A DNA stretch of 54,041 nt. Source: Fragilaria crotonensis (Eukaryota > Bacillariophyta > Fragilariophyceae > Fragilariales > Fragilariaceae). Positions 31,924 through 44,677 of this stretch are shown one piece after another (positions within the stretch are counted from its first letter, which is position 1; each line of letters starts with the position of its first letter). Where the stretch lies: NCBI GenBank assembly GCA_022925895.1, contig JAKSYS010000419.1:1-54041 (forward strand), written 5' to 3'. Both the position numbers and the translations under genes were made by a program. Under the pieces are notes generated by a model. The model was not told the origin of the DNA and searched no databases. It saw only the letters and a program-made list of their open reading frames with translations.

Positions 31924-34900
31924 TGGCTGGATGCATATTCTGGGTACACGAGGTAGCCCCACGTAGGTCGTAGTATTCAATGTTTTTGTTCAGACGTAGA
32001 AAGTATACTAAGTCTACGCAAACGCAAATGGATCGAGGTTTCTAATCTGGATTCATCACAAACTTGAAATCGAAGTCCATTACACATCGATGTGTTTTGA
32101 ACTCCCGAAGCAGTTTCTCCAATGCAACAGGACCATACTTTGCACAGTCTTGCTGTATTTCAGCACTGACTTGCCCGCTATCAATGGCGTGGTAAGCAAG
32201 AAGATATTGACGAGCTCGTTTCGCAAATTTTCGAATGCGTTCAATTGAAAGGACTTTCTCCGACAAAGAATATCTAACGCCTGCCATGAAATTTTCCTTC
32301 CCTTTCTTTTCTTTTAAGGTGAGATTGCGGTATGCACCTTTGCTGCATGCCCACATGTACTCAACGCCTTCACCTGCTATTTCGGCATGACACTTGGGGT
32401 TAGCATGACTTCCACGCCAATTTTGCTCCGACATGCTCCATCATGCTTTCTTCGTTCAAGAAATCAGAACACATCGCCATTAGATGGCGCAAACTCAAGC
32501 TCAAGTCCACGTTTCCGAGCTCATCCTTCCTGCCGGTAAGTGTATAGCTTGACAGCTTGTTCATATCAATATATCCTCGCTCCCACAACACCTGAAGCAA
32601 ACCCTTTGCCTTTCCCACCCAACCTTCCTTTATTTTAGGAACTTCGCGATTGATCGGGATATTTTTGTCGATACAAATAGCGATCAGTTCTTTTGTTCTT
32701 TCCTTTGGTGTTAATGCCTTGACGACGTAGTTCGAGGATTAATTCGGATTTGTTTCTTGAGACATTTGACGGATCGCCATCGACTTGATCAAGGCGACTG
32801 AGAATGCGTTCGTTTGGTATCATCCAGAAAGGTCCAACATCAACTTCGGTAAATGTCAATCGCTGAGTTTGGCCGGGCTCCAGGATACGTGCATATGGAC
32901 CGAGGAAGCCGGATTCCCTTTCAATGACAGTCGGGTGCATGACTGGGCATTTTCCACCAAATGATCTATTCATTTTAGCTGCATTGAGACCATCGGGGCG
33001 CTGCTTTGCGTGTCCTGATGAATGATCGAATAGAAATACAAAATGGACCTGTGGATGCATAACCTTTAGACAATCAACGACATCTTCGAACTGTAGCACC
33101 ATGTGATTATAATCCCAGTAGCCCTCTTTGTTTTCCCCGTAGTCGAAGTATGTTAGGAATGGCGACTTGCCAGCTAATAGAAGGGGCTTAAGGGAAGAGC
33201 CTAAGACTTCCATTGCTGCTTCTTCATCGGCATATCTCGTTCCTTGCCGTATCTCGTTCACCGAGTCTAGTGTGTTTTGATCTAATTCTTGGATCAAACC
33301 ATATTCCCTGCAGATAAATGATGATATCATCACCCCGCTCCTTCATCCTTGGGGAGGAGAGGACGCTCGCCTTTGGGACCTGTCCACATCTTTGAAAGAA
33401 ACGAGAACTGCTTAAAGATGGCCTCGTCCTGCCCGACAAAGATGACTATTGGCTTGCTTGTGTCCCGTCGTATGCTTAAGTGTGCTCCAAAGAACGCCGT
33501 CCCTACTATATCCGCCACTGCTTCACTCGAAATGGCGTCAACGTGATATTCCACCATCTCAACATTACTGATAGGATCTACGTAATGATAGCCACAGTTT
33601 TTGCAACCGAATCTTGTGCCTCTAGAATTTTAGAAGCTACAAGACTAAGCTGAACCCACCGATGAGCTTGAACTTCATGAGCGATGTATCGCTTTGTGAA
33701 GACAGGCCGATAAGCAAGTGTTTCCGCCTTCTCGTGTCCATCAACAAAATAATGCTTGCTGCGGTTTTTGTATCTGAAACCCGTGGCATGCATCCATCGA
33801 ACAACTGTGGCAATGGATATCTTAGATAAACGGTAACTTTGAAGGAAGCTCTTCGTCTCTTGCGATAGCTCCAGCACTGGCGGTGTAACAAGGTCATTTT
33901 CTTGCGAATTGTCAGAAGTCTCCTCGATGCCTCGCTCAACTCTTGCCATCATCGTTGGAATCAATGTTTCAAGCACGTACGTGTGCATTCTTTCCACCGA
34001 CAGTTCTTTCAGAATGCTTACTCCATGTTTCCTGAAAGCATCCATTGCGTCTGGATTCTCGATAAAGAACGGTGGCAAGCAATTTTTGGGTACAGGTGAT
34101 TTGATAAAGGTGCCTTTCGGGCTGTAGGCCAGTCGTCTGTGCCACCTTGCCAGTGGTCGCCAATGGGAGTAGCTTTCAACTCCGACATCATTCATCAATC
34201 CAATTGAGTACTCGATACATTGCTGCCATGTCCACCTCGATGTTTTGCTCGCCTCGTCGACAAATTTTCGCAAGGCACATGCAAGGTACATGCTCCGATG
34301 CCTGATCATAAAGATGTCGTGTTCTGAACACAAATCCTCTTGATCGCCACCATCTACAAGTGTCCTCCAATCTGCAGCAATACTGTTAACCATCTCCAAT
34401 TTTTCAATTCGATCCATGACAGCTTTCCGAACATCGCAATCAGTGCCATAATACAACTTTGGTGCGAAGAGCTTTCTGGAATCGCCAGATTCCCAATACG
34501 AGGATAATTGCAGCGACGGTTCTTGAGCGGTGAGGATCAACAAGGAACTAGTAGGGGTTGTTTCCTCTATCTGAGTTTCGTTTGCTTGGTCAGAAGCAAG
34601 CTTACGCTTCTTAGTATTCACAGGTCCAGGAACAGCCGAAAAAAATTGCGAGGAGGATGATGTGGTGAAGTCAACATGTTGACGAGTCCTTGGAGGCAGC
34701 GGGTGTGAGGCATTTTGCTCTTTCCCAAGCTACTGAATTGGATGCGGTCGGGTAGGATTGGGGGACATCCTTTACAGAAACCTGAAAGAAATTGTACTTC
34801 TGTTGCTTTCCGTCTTCCCTTGCTTTGAAGTCGTGTCGAAAAAGCTTCAGTTGTTCGCCGCCACCACCGACAAAGATGTTACCCTCAATGGACTTCTCAT

Positions 34901-35310
34901 GGTACTCCTTTCCCACAACACGTAGAAGCTCTGACTTTTTCACCTTCAAATCATCTTGAAGCTGGCACCTTGTATTGATTTCATCCAGCAATGTGTCCGC
35001 TTGCCACCAAACTTCATGAAGTCGTGAATCTTGCAAAACAGCGTTGAAACTACTTCTAACGAACTGATACCTGATCCGATTTCTGTGGAGCTTCAGCGTG
35101 TTTTCACTCATGATGAACAAGGAGATGAAATATCTTCAAGAAGCTCCACGGAATATCAAGAATTGGTGAAGGTATGGACTGTCAAGGTCAATGGGGTTGA
35201 GAAGCAAGTGATTCGACGCATAAATCTATTTTCGATGCGCACGCATTAAAAAAATCGTGGTACTAGTACGTAGAGCTCTACCTCGCGAATCCTGTTCGTG
35301 AATCCAGCCA
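31924..35310 (-). mobile_element. 3.39-kb TA-flanked DNA transposon, copy 1
   Basis: The tips are inverted: left TGGCTGGATGCATATTC, right (reverse complement) TGGCTGGATTCACGAAC. Similarity continues through CGAGGTAG about 45 bp in. A TA lies directly outside each tip (31922-31923 and 35311-35312), consistent with the TA target duplication of Tc1/mariner-related elements. The whole unit recurs at 46640-50020. One transposase gene on the minus strand fills it. Confidence 0.88.
32042..35111 (-). CDS. DDE transposase of copy 1, frame interrupted
   Basis: Reads from the ATG at 35111 (MSENTLKLHRNRIRYQFV) to the stop at 32042, roughly 1000 residues across several one-base frame changes. The N-terminal part is lineage-specific and Lys/Glu-rich. 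The catalytic core carries the first Asp in FVGQDEAIFKQ (about 33440), the second in FLFDHSSGHAKQRPDGLNA (about 33030) and the Glu in GEGVEYMWACSK (about 32360), followed by RIRKFAKRARQYLLAY and FKTHRCV. This order and wording match a fungal/protist DDE transposase family related to Tc1/mariner-type enzymes. Breaks lie near 32410, 32710, 33335, 33600 and 34727. At most of them one base in a homopolymer would restore the frame. At 34727 the other copy has the open version. Confidence 0.85.
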
Positions 35311-35313
35311 TAG

Positions 35314-35917
35314 AGAGAATTTCGGAGGTCAGTACATAAAGTACGTCGCGCCACAGTCCGAGTATGATACTGGTACGAGGACTGTATTGTACTCTGTTAT
35401 AACTGCAATCGGAGTATAAAATAACCGTAGACCGTAGACTACTTTCACTGTAATGGAGGCTGGAAGCTGGAAGTACGCCAAAATTGGTGGTTCTCAGTCC
35501 TAATTCTTATATGACATAATCCTAATATGCATACTCAAACCGGGAGAACTGTACTCGAATACCAGTAGAGACCCTAGTACTCTAACAGTAGTGTAATACG
35601 AGTATGAGGTATGAGGTACTGTATGAGGTATGAGTGTGGCCCATGGGCCATGGGCCAGTATGAGTGTGGCCCATGGCCCATGGCCCAGGGCCCAGGGAGC
35701 CAGGTGAACTTCGTGCGACAACAACAAGTATGTACTTGTACTGAAGTACTGGTACCGGTACAGCTTACTTCGGTTCAAAATGAGGCTATGCGGGCTTGCG
35801 AGCGTTCACCATGTTGGGTGAGGGGAAAAGCACCATTGGAAACAGGAGACTGATTTCAAGATGAGCGGTGAGGGATGCGGACACATTTCGGCGGTCATTT
35901 CTTTGTATGTTAACCCA
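35314..35917. other. intergenic with CCCATGGG simple repeats
   Basis: No supportable gene. At 35626-35700 a ~30-bp unit (GTATGAGTGTGGCCCATGGG...) is repeated, with several overlapping GGCCCATGGGCC-type palindromes. GTAC-rich words lie around 35570-35620 and 35730-35765. Confidence 0.55.
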
Positions 35918-38877
35918 CTATAGCCAGATGTCCTCCACATCTTTTGTATCAAAACGCTGTCCACAGGAAGGGCACTTGCGATTTCGATTCTTGATATTTT
36001 CATCCATGCAATGCTTGCAGAACATGTGCCTACATCGGAGGACAATGCAGCTCTTATCTCGATGGTTGCAGACCGGGCAAGCCAAACGGCTCTTGAGCAC
36101 GGTGATTTGAGTCGAAAGCTGCTCCGGTGTGAATACTGAGTCATTCCCATCGCCACCGCTCTTATTACGCAATCTGGCGATTGCCTTCGCCGCGTCGCCT
36201 GCTTCACGCTGAGCGATGGCAAGGTTCTCCAGAATCTTGCGCTTATCCGCTTCCTGCTTTGTTATCTCAGCAACCAATTCATCACACCTCTCTTTTGCAG
36301 TGGCAGCATCTCGTTCAAGATCTGACATTTCAGCCTTCTTCTTTTCCAAAGAACCCACCGCAATCTCATACTCAGCTTTGACCGTCTCACATTCCCTTTC
36401 CAGCAACGCAATCTTCTCCTCAAGTTCCCTTTGTATACTAAATGCCTCGTCAGTCACCCTTTCCTTCGCATTCGCAGCCAATCTAGCAGCGAGGTTCACT
36501 TGACCAGCACTTTTGATCTGCTGTTCAAAAAGCTCGTTTTCTTGTGTAAGCTTTTCAGTGACACTTTTCAAGTGAAGAATAGTCGATAATGATTTGGCGT
36601 TCATCTCGTCCTTCTCGGCACTCTGCTTTGCAAGTCGGGAGTTGGTTCTGATCCATGTTTCGCGTTCTTTCTCCGATTTCTAGGCGTCCAAGGTAAGAAA
36701 CGAAATAGAACAACATGAAAGGAAACCTCAACCAACTTACCTCTAGTCTTGCTTTCGCGTTCTCCTTACTTTGGATAGCAGCAGCAAGGTCCTTCCGCAT
36801 GCGCCGGTGCTCTTTCTGCAACCTATCGGCATTTTGTATCTCTGCTTTGACAGAACCTTTCTCGGTGTCGACAGGTTCCTTTGCCGATGGTGTGTCAGGT
36901 CTTGTCGCTGGCACTTTGCTACTAGAGATCAGCAATGCGTTCTTGGCTTTTAAATCGTCAACTCGAGCCTGCAGCGCTGTATTGAGTTGCGAAATTTCTT
37001 CCAAGGAGGCTCTAACAACATCAGCACGTCGGACATTCTCCAGGGCCTGCTTCAGTTTATGTTCAAGCTCGGCTATCAACTCAGCCTGCACAACTATCTC
37101 TGATCTGACAACAACATCTTCGACAACACCATCTTCATTTTCATCCGTTTCCGTCAGTTCAGCCCATCGTTTCTTATGTTTCATGAGATGCTCCTCTAAA
37201 CTTTTGGTCGCATATTCAGCATCGCCCCTGGCAGCTGCCCAACCTTCCTTCACTTGAGCAAGCTTTGCTTCCCTTTCCCTTAATAGCCTCTCAGCAGTGG
37301 TCATTCTTGTCCACGCATCTGTGTACAACGTAGACCCTTTGATATCCTCGTCTGGTAGCTCTTTTTCATTCGAGGCCTTGTCCGTGTCGGATGGTAACGC
37401 TAGGACGTTGATTCGCTTTTGATTCTCTTCTCTTTGCGCCGTAAGCTTTGTTGTAAGACAGTTTGTAAGACGATTTATCAGAATGAACAAAAGGCAGGTG
37501 GTAAAATGCACGTACTTCGGCAATTTGTTTCTCGCGGCTTGATGAGATTTCCTCGAGATCCCTAATTTGTTTCCGCAGCTGAGCAATCTGTGAACTGTCA
37601 ACTACGTCGTCATCCTCTTCCGCGTGGGACTCCGTAGCAGGTACAAGAACATTTTCTTCCATTGCCATTAAAGCATCGGATCCATCCCTACCGTCGGTTT
37701 CAATGGCTTTTAGAACTTCCTCAAGTTTCATCCTGCCAGCGTTAAGTCGATAAAGACCCCGGCGTACACGGCGCTCCGATTCAACAGCGTCATCTCTGCA
37801 TTTCGCTAGCTCAGTAATCTGAATCTGAAAGTTCTGAACCTGAGCCTTCAATGCTGAAAGTTTCGCTTCAAGCTTTGCGAGTTTAAGCAGAGGGTGCTTT
37901 CCTGAGTCGTCTTCGCTCGTGATTTTTCTCAGCAGCCCCCAGATCCATCGTTGAAGCGCCGTCGCCCTTTTTGATACCGAATCAGCGGTTTGATGAATGT
38001 CAATAAGCTGGATCTCATCATCTGATCCATCAACAGGAAGGGATTCCTTCCCTAGTCTCGCCAATGAATCAAGCAATGCGCCAATTAATTCGACGCTTTC
38101 CCCCGTGCCCGTACTCCTGGGCGTATCGTCAGCCACAGTGGTGGTTCGCTCGAGTTCCTTCTCATCAAAAAGGGTTAGGTCGGCACCACAGGGGAATCGC
38201 ACACTTGACTGAGGCAAAATCGTACTCACCTCTTCGCGCTCGTCTTGAGGTTGCTGTCCAAGTTGCAAAGCAACTTCCATAGCATTCCACGTTGCCTCGA
38301 GCGAATGAAGCAACTGGCATGCGTCGTGACATTGGTTCCTTCTAAAATCACGTTCCTTCTCAAGCAACTTAAGTTGATAACGCAGTTGCTGAAGCTCAGA
38401 TGCCAAAGCTGCATTCTGATGCTTGAGAAAGAAGGCAGACTTGTCCGCGCCATCGTCGTCGTCGTCGCAGTCGAAATCAGCGGTTGCCGGACTTGGCCTT
38501 TGCCGTTTCATTGAATGTTTGGTTTTCGAAGGGTAAGCGGCTCCCTGAGTACTATGACTGGGTACTGGTGAGGATGGCAACAAACTTGAGCCTGAAATAA
38601 CATGAGTTGAGTTTTTCTCCGCTGAGTGTTGTTCTGGAGGTGTAGAATCCGGTGCCGGTTCCGACGACGAGGTAACCATCGGCTCAACAGGCCTAGGTGA
38701 CGGCTGCGGTACTTCTGACGAGCTTGGTGCTTCATCGTGTTTAACTTCGAACTTCTGAATCTTTAAGGGAGGCTGGGTAGGCGAAGAAGATACAACATGT
38801 CCCGCCATGGGACCCCCACCAGGAGGTGCCAAACCATTGGGATCATGCTTTGCACGTGCGGCAAGCGCTCGCTTCAT
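35918..38877 (-). CDS. BRE1: BRE1-like E3 ubiquitin ligase for histone H2B
   Basis: Three exons, all joining in phase 0 with no frame break: 38877-37516, 37445-36741 and 36679-35918. The introns are 70 and 61 nt (GTACGT...AAG, GTAAGT...TAG). The product is 942 residues. After a disordered Pro/Ser-rich N-terminus (TQPPLKIQKFEVKHDE), almost the whole protein is coiled coil. It ends in a C3HC4 RING, CPVCNHRDKSCIVLRCRHMF followed by CKHC and CPSCGQRF, with the terminal DVEDIWL that corresponds to the conserved end of Bre1/RNF20/RNF40. Bre1 works with Rad6-type E2 enzymes to monoubiquitinate H2B in transcribed chromatin (family knowledge). Its intact frame contrasts with the broken conserved genes nearby. 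Confidence 0.9.
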
Positions 38878-41800
38878 TGCGTCCCAATTTCCCCTCTTCC
38901 CTCACTCTCGCTAATAATGCGCTCCTCCAAGCAACTCAAGATGATCTATCACACCATTAATCAAGGGCTTAGCCTTTGAATGCTCCAACTTTGGAAGAGA
39001 CGTGGCACCATTAGCTAACGAAATGGCAACCAAGTCTGTGGCCTTCCCCCTACTAGCGTACATGTCCATACTGATCCTACACAATGGAAATGGGATACCC
39101 GTACTGCAACCGGTTTACTAGAAGCAGGATGACGTATTGGACACGAAAAGTTTCCAAAAATCGTACCGTCTTTGTAGGAACAAATTTCAATATCTGAATA
39201 GGCCATTCGAAAGATCTTATTGAGTTCTGTCGAAATACATTTCAAGTTATATATTTTTGTCTCAGAATTTTGAGTCGTATTTTTTTGGGATTCTCGGCCC
39301 GAATTCATTAAGCTGACTTGGTTGGACACGTGGTGATTCGTCTAGTTAAATTATCGACGCCTGCCCGTGGTCACCCTATCTCCTAAGTTCATGATATTAT
39401 TGCTGATTTGGAGACAAGAGATCATGGCCTTGAATATTGCCAGTGAACAAAACAAAAATTAAGGTGCCCTTAATGGTGTAATTTGATGAAAACTAACCAA
39501 AGTATTCTCGTGTAGTATTGATGAAGTAGTCTAGCTAGTACTATACCAGCAATAGTACGTACTAGGCTAACGAGCTGCTGGATCATCTTAAAGCAATCAA
39601 TTGATTTGTTATATCAATGACAAGGTCTGTCTTCTTCATTGTCAACATGCCTTTAATTCTGACACCAAAATACAATTTGAGAATGTCTTTGAGCATAGTC
39701 CTCCATCAAAGTTGTCCCCAGCAGCCGCAATCTTGAAGTGCCCCACCATCAATTCCGTAAGGTAGGGCATCATCTCACATTGTTGTACTTCTTCTGTTGA
39801 TTCTGTTGCTTTTTGCTTTTCTACCTTCTTCAATGCTTTCTGATACCATCTGATCTGTTGATATTGTTCATTTGTTTCGTTGCGTGTTCGATCGCAATAA
39901 GTGTAGACCTACCGTGGTACGTGGTACTAGTACGTAGCCTCTACCGGGTGCAGGTACTGAACTATGGCAGCAACACGGAATGCGTAGGTGCGCATTAGGA
40001 GCACACCTGAATGTCGATTTTTATTGCATAAATGAATAGATCATGGCAAGGGGATTCCAGAGCCGCCAATATTTTTGTTTTTGATTAAAAACTGAAAGAG
40101 TAAAAAAATAATCAAATCCTACGGCAGTTTCTACGCAACGTATACCACAGCCATTTGTCCAGAAGTGTCAGCTGTCCATCCAAGTCATCCTGCTTCTACT
40201 TCTGCTATCATAATAATCATAGGGAGAGCTTGTGCTTGGTGGAGCGTGCAGCCAGAGAACCGACAACGCGGGCGGTGGCAAGACTGTCTTCCTTCTTTGC
40301 AGTAGCACAGTACTCGCAGATGCCACTACTGGTAGTCTACCGTACTATACATGTTCAATGCAAGATGTCAGATTAGATCCATCCCAGGCCTACCATCATG
40401 TTACTTCTCTGAGTGCCAATTGATATTTCTGGTTTACCGCCATGCATGGATCACACGCCATGACTGCCACAACTTGGGTTCTTATCGACCATTCTTGTTG
40501 TTAGAATTGCAACTTTCTGGTTGCAGACCATGCATCCAAAAAGGTTCTTTTCTTCCTTGTCCTTCTTCCTTTTCCTCAATCACCTCCTCGTGTCATCCAT
40601 CTCAGACCTACATTAGTGCCTGGGCTACTTCAACTCTTGTGATGATTGCTGCACCTTTTGGTCTCAGACCATACATCCTCGAGATTCTTTTGGTGAAGAT
40701 TGTCCCAAGAAGTCGCGCTTTTTATTCGTCTTGTTCATTCTTTTTGATCACCTCCCCATGCCTGTTTTGATCCATACATCTGGGCTTGTTGTGCATCAAT
40801 GAGGCATCCTTGTCAGCTCACTCAGGTCGATCATGGTTGTGTAGGAGTTAGACACCCAACCATGGGGTCACATGCAACTTGTGGTAAGAAGCATTTCTCA
40901 GCATTGCAAGTTGTCTGTTCCAATTCCACTTTATGTTTTGGTATGATTGCCGCAGGAGGCCCTTTTTGTCTTTGTGCTTTGTACTGATTGGTGTCCTGTG
41001 AGATTGCATGGTGACCAAATGATGTTCATTGAAGACCCAGGAGGGCAGAAACATGTATTCATCATCACGCACACAAATCCCTCCCAGTTCATCGTGTTTG
41101 CAGAACCCTTTATGGTGATGTTGCTTGTATGAGTCACCACAGTGTTTTGGCACTTGCCATCCTTTATGCCCCAGTGCAAGAATCCTCCTGGACAAAATGA
41201 AGGCCATTCTGAGCAAGTGGGTTTGAGAGTTTCAGCAGGCAGTGGATGAAGGGGTGGCTTCCAGGATCATGGTGGAGTGATGTCAACATCGGTAACAAGG
41301 CTGCAGAGGATGAAGGGCGGGCTGTTGAAGGTAATTTTCCCCCTGGCCATCAATGGTGATCTCACTTGTTCTTCCATCGCCGCTGACACTGGCTGCACCG
41401 TGTGAAGTGTGAACAAACGGGCAAGCTTTCAAAGAAGGCAAATTATGACCACTCAATCCTTCCTGGTTTACTGTTAAGTGCCTTTGAAGTATGCACGTTG
41501 CAGACTCCTCCTCCCCTACTACCAGCAAAACATCATGATGTCTCCGCAGGAGCATCAACACAAAAATCTTCTTCACAAGACAACGTGTCTGTCCTACAGA
41601 ACACCAGTCAGGCAACCTCTGGAGCCATTAGCACCAGCAGAATCCTTGCCTAGTACAGTATTTAAAAGACTGGTCACCAATCACAGTTGCACTTGAAGTC
41701 ACTATGGCAGAGCAACATATATATCTGATTTGTCCACCATACGAAGACTATTAGCGTGTCAATAGAATCAACAACCATCGCCTACATATCGCTATTTGTC

Positions 41801-42330
41801 ATTCAGCGGAAGCAATCTAGGCAGGCTAGAAAATGCTGGTATTGCAACAAAATGTTATTAGACTTGATAGAATTCATCACAAAGCGACTAAGTCATTCTA
41901 TTTGTTGTATAACATGGAATGCAGGCGTCAGACTTTGGATGCTCATAATTGAGTTTCAAGGTCCTGAAAACTAAGCATCTTTGATGAAGGCCCCTGCTCC
42001 TGACCAGGCCCAATATGACCCTCCTCCACAATGGCAATTGGGAAAGAGATGAATGCACAATAACAATGAGATGATGTTGTAGTTCGTTTGCTGTGGGATT
42101 GCAAAGATCATGATCCAAATGATTGATGCTGCTGTTGATCATTCTGTACGAGTAGAAGTGACTAGTAGAGCAATGAGCAATCAGTAGAGCAATTAGTAAC
42201 GCAATTCTAGCTACCAGGTACCGGTGGGGAACAGGGTGGTGTTGTGATGATGTGCCATGTTCGGTCAGCAGAACAGACGATCCCAGTTGACAACAGACAT
42301 AACCCAACCCCTATTGCAGCCGCATCTGGC
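38878..42330. other. long gene-poor stretch
   Basis: I find no supportable gene in 3.4 kb. 39010-39330 and 40150-41700 contain scattered open frames up to 139 codons without domain features. Two stretches at about 40455-40560 and 40610-40720 resemble each other (CAGACCAT.CATCC followed by TTCTTTT), so the region may be a decayed repeat-protein gene or mobile element. Coding on the minus strand at 40600-41600 is conceivable but interrupted. GTAC-rich words are sparse here apart from 39535-39560 and 39915-39960. Confidence 0.4.
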
Positions 42331-43849
42331 TTACTCGATGTCTTCCACTGTTTTGAACTGATCTTTTGCTGCACCGCACTGCGGACATTTGAAACCCACG
42401 CCAAAGAACTTAGCCTCGCGGCCTTTTGCTACGAAAAGCGTGTACCCACAGTTTCCGCATTCAAATGCTCCTGACGTTGAATTCGCCTCGTCTGTTTCCC
42501 CCCGTTCCTTAGCCAACTCGTTGGCTTCAATATCTTTCTCGTCGATGACGAAGCCTTTCTCGTCAATTCGTTGGCCCTTTTTGTTGTATCTTTCGTTGCC
42601 TCCACCATAGATTTCTTCCTGGGCAGTCTTGAAACCGGCTTGTTTCTCCTCTTTGTAGATATCGATAGCGACGTCTTGCGTGAGTCCAAGAACCTGCCAG
42701 CCATCCGGAATCTTGTTCGATTTTCCAGACTTCTGGACTAGAGATCTGTAGGCAGCCTCGCCAATGGCGCTAGAAACAGACACGGCAGCAACATGTTAGA
42801 ACATATACGCATGACAAGGGCGTGCTCGACACCGGTAGGTGCTTTGTACTTACTATTGAGAGGTGTCAACGATAGCATCTGCACCGGCCCCGGAACGATA
42901 GGTGGATTTGATGAGGTCCTTGATATCCTGGAGCTTAGCTAGGGCTTCTGGTGTTTCAAAAATGCGACTACCAATAAACAAAAGTTTGTTTGCGGACGAG
43001 ATCTTTTCTGCTCCACCTTGTCTGGCAATAGCAACCATAGCGTCAGCGGCTTGGACTTCCGAGAGGCCGAAAAGCGAAAAAACGTAGGAAATGGAGCTGA
43101 CAAGCTGGATAAGAGACATCACGTCTGAAAGGGGGAAACATGAGGCGTTGCAAAGCTTACCTAATGGCTTGCGGGCTGACTGGCTTCCTCTTCGTGTAGT
43201 CTTCCAAGTAAACAGTCAGCATTCTCTTTTTCTTCGTTGGTCCGAGCCATGTGAGGCGTCCATCCCAATCAAGCTTACACAGGCTCATTTCTTCATTGTT
43301 TCCATCATGGTAAATCATCTCGTTTGCAAATGATTCCAACATTGTCTCAGCCTTGGCGGAGAGGTTCGTATTAACCTTGCCCAATCCCCATTTGAGACCA
43401 GCGAACGCCAACAAGCTGGGGACGAACAAGGTCCAAACAACCTCTTGAAAATCTGCTTGTGAGAGCCATTTTGAGAACTTGTTCGTTCCTTGCGATTCTT
43501 GGAACGAGACAAGTTTGGTGTCACCCTCGAATTCTCCACTGGTTGATTGGGCAGCCATATCCTCCTCATCGGCGTCGCTCATTGCGTATTCCTCGTCAAC
43601 CTCTTCTTCAGTATTAATAGCAGCAGCAACAGAGCTGATCTGCAGAGAATTCTTCTCCGATCCTTGGCTGACGACCCGCCGACTCCTCTGCCCCAAACTG
43701 ATTAGGTTGCCACCATCTTCATTGAGGAGATACTCAAATTCATTACTTGCTTGCAAACGACTATAAAGCACAAAGCGGCTCCTGGGGACTGTAAAGGCCT
43801 GTGTTGACGCCACGGTCCACGCAAGAAGTGCAATGGCTTGTACTTTCAT
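42331..43849 (-). CDS. plastid-targeted membrane protein with C-terminal rubredoxin domain
   Basis: Three exons: 43849-43161, 43124-42854 and 42769-42331. The second junction joins cleanly (TSQ/Y/AIGEAAYRS). The first is one base out of phase, so an indel is likely in exon 1 or at the start of exon 2. The start MKVQAIALLAWTVASTQAFTVP is a signal peptide with the QAFTVP plastid motif. One TM helix lies in exon 1 (VVWTLFVPSLLAFAGLKW) and a helical, Ala-rich segment in exon 2. The end carries CGNCGYTLFVAKGREAKFFG with CPQCGAAKDQF, a rubredoxin-type C-x2-C...C-x2-C iron site. Plastid rubredoxins such as RBD1 and ENH1 help assemble or protect photosystems. Here the domain is at the opposite end from RBD1, so I do not equate them. 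Confidence 0.75.
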
Positions 43850-44677
43850 GGTGTTTCCGGTCTGCAATTGGCAAATGTGATTCTTGCTCAAGTTGAAAAG
43901 TTGTTACATGTATTAAGTCCGTAGATTACATAATGACATCATTTAGTTGCGTCGTTCCACCTGGCATCTCTCTCCAGAGTCCAGAGTCCAGACTTGTCGG
44001 GAGTCGGGAGTCGGGAAGCTTGGTATGTACCCATACTCGGGTTTTAGTACTGGTACAAGTGTACGAGCAATTGTGCTCGAGTACAAGCAAAATACTCCGA
44101 GTACTACGGTAGCCTCCACGCTAACAGCGCTGAGTACTGAGTACTGTCGTACATTTGAAATACTCCCGTACTCTACTACCGGTAGAAGACAGCGACACCA
44201 AGTACTCCAGTACAACAGTACCGTTGAACTTCTACAAGATATGGATTTTATCCTTTGCACTACAGTACCGGTCCAATTCTGCAGTACTCGGAGCTCGGAG
44301 GTGTACCTGACCAGGTACGTACTGTACTACTATAGCAGCAGTACTTCGAATTTGGTTGTCTACACGTCTATACCGTACTCGAGTACTACAGTCTACAGTC
44401 TACTGTCTACTCGGAGTACATTACATACTGTATGTCATACACTGGAGCATCGGAGTGGCGTATTCTCCAGTCCTGCGCCCCTCTGTATGGGTGTCATGAG
44501 TCACGAGTCACGAGGTACAAGTACCAGTACAAGAATGGGTATCGTACCTGGTACATACAGTACTTGTTCTAGTACTGTACTCTGTACCTGGTACCGGTAA
44601 TACGGTAATACACACATCACAGTCACAGATCACCTGGAAGGTCCGGCCATACCTAGTGTCTACCCACCCGGGGCCAT
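43850..44677. other. GTAC island
   Basis: No supportable gene; the longest open frame (about 217 codons, +) is a by-product of the repeat composition. From 44030 to 44610 the sequence is saturated with GTAC, AGTACT and GGTACC words, with short tandem GGGAGTC units near 44000-44015. It is the densest such island in the window. Confidence 0.55.

Noticed and set aside
35031..35249. 72-codon plus-strand frame inside the right end of the transposon (and its copy at 49741)
   Set aside because: Although repeated in both copies, it overlaps the transposase start antisense and has no recognisable features; its repetition simply follows from the element being duplicated.
40848..41216. 122-codon minus-strand frame as a retrotransposon remnant
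   Set aside because: His- and Cys-containing wording looked suggestive, but no reverse transcriptase, integrase or protease motif could be found in any frame nearby.
43947..44600. 217-codon open frame on the plus strand
   Set aside because: It lies wholly in GTAC-rich repeat DNA and reads as Ser/Thr/Tyr low-complexity produced by the repeated words, with no domain.
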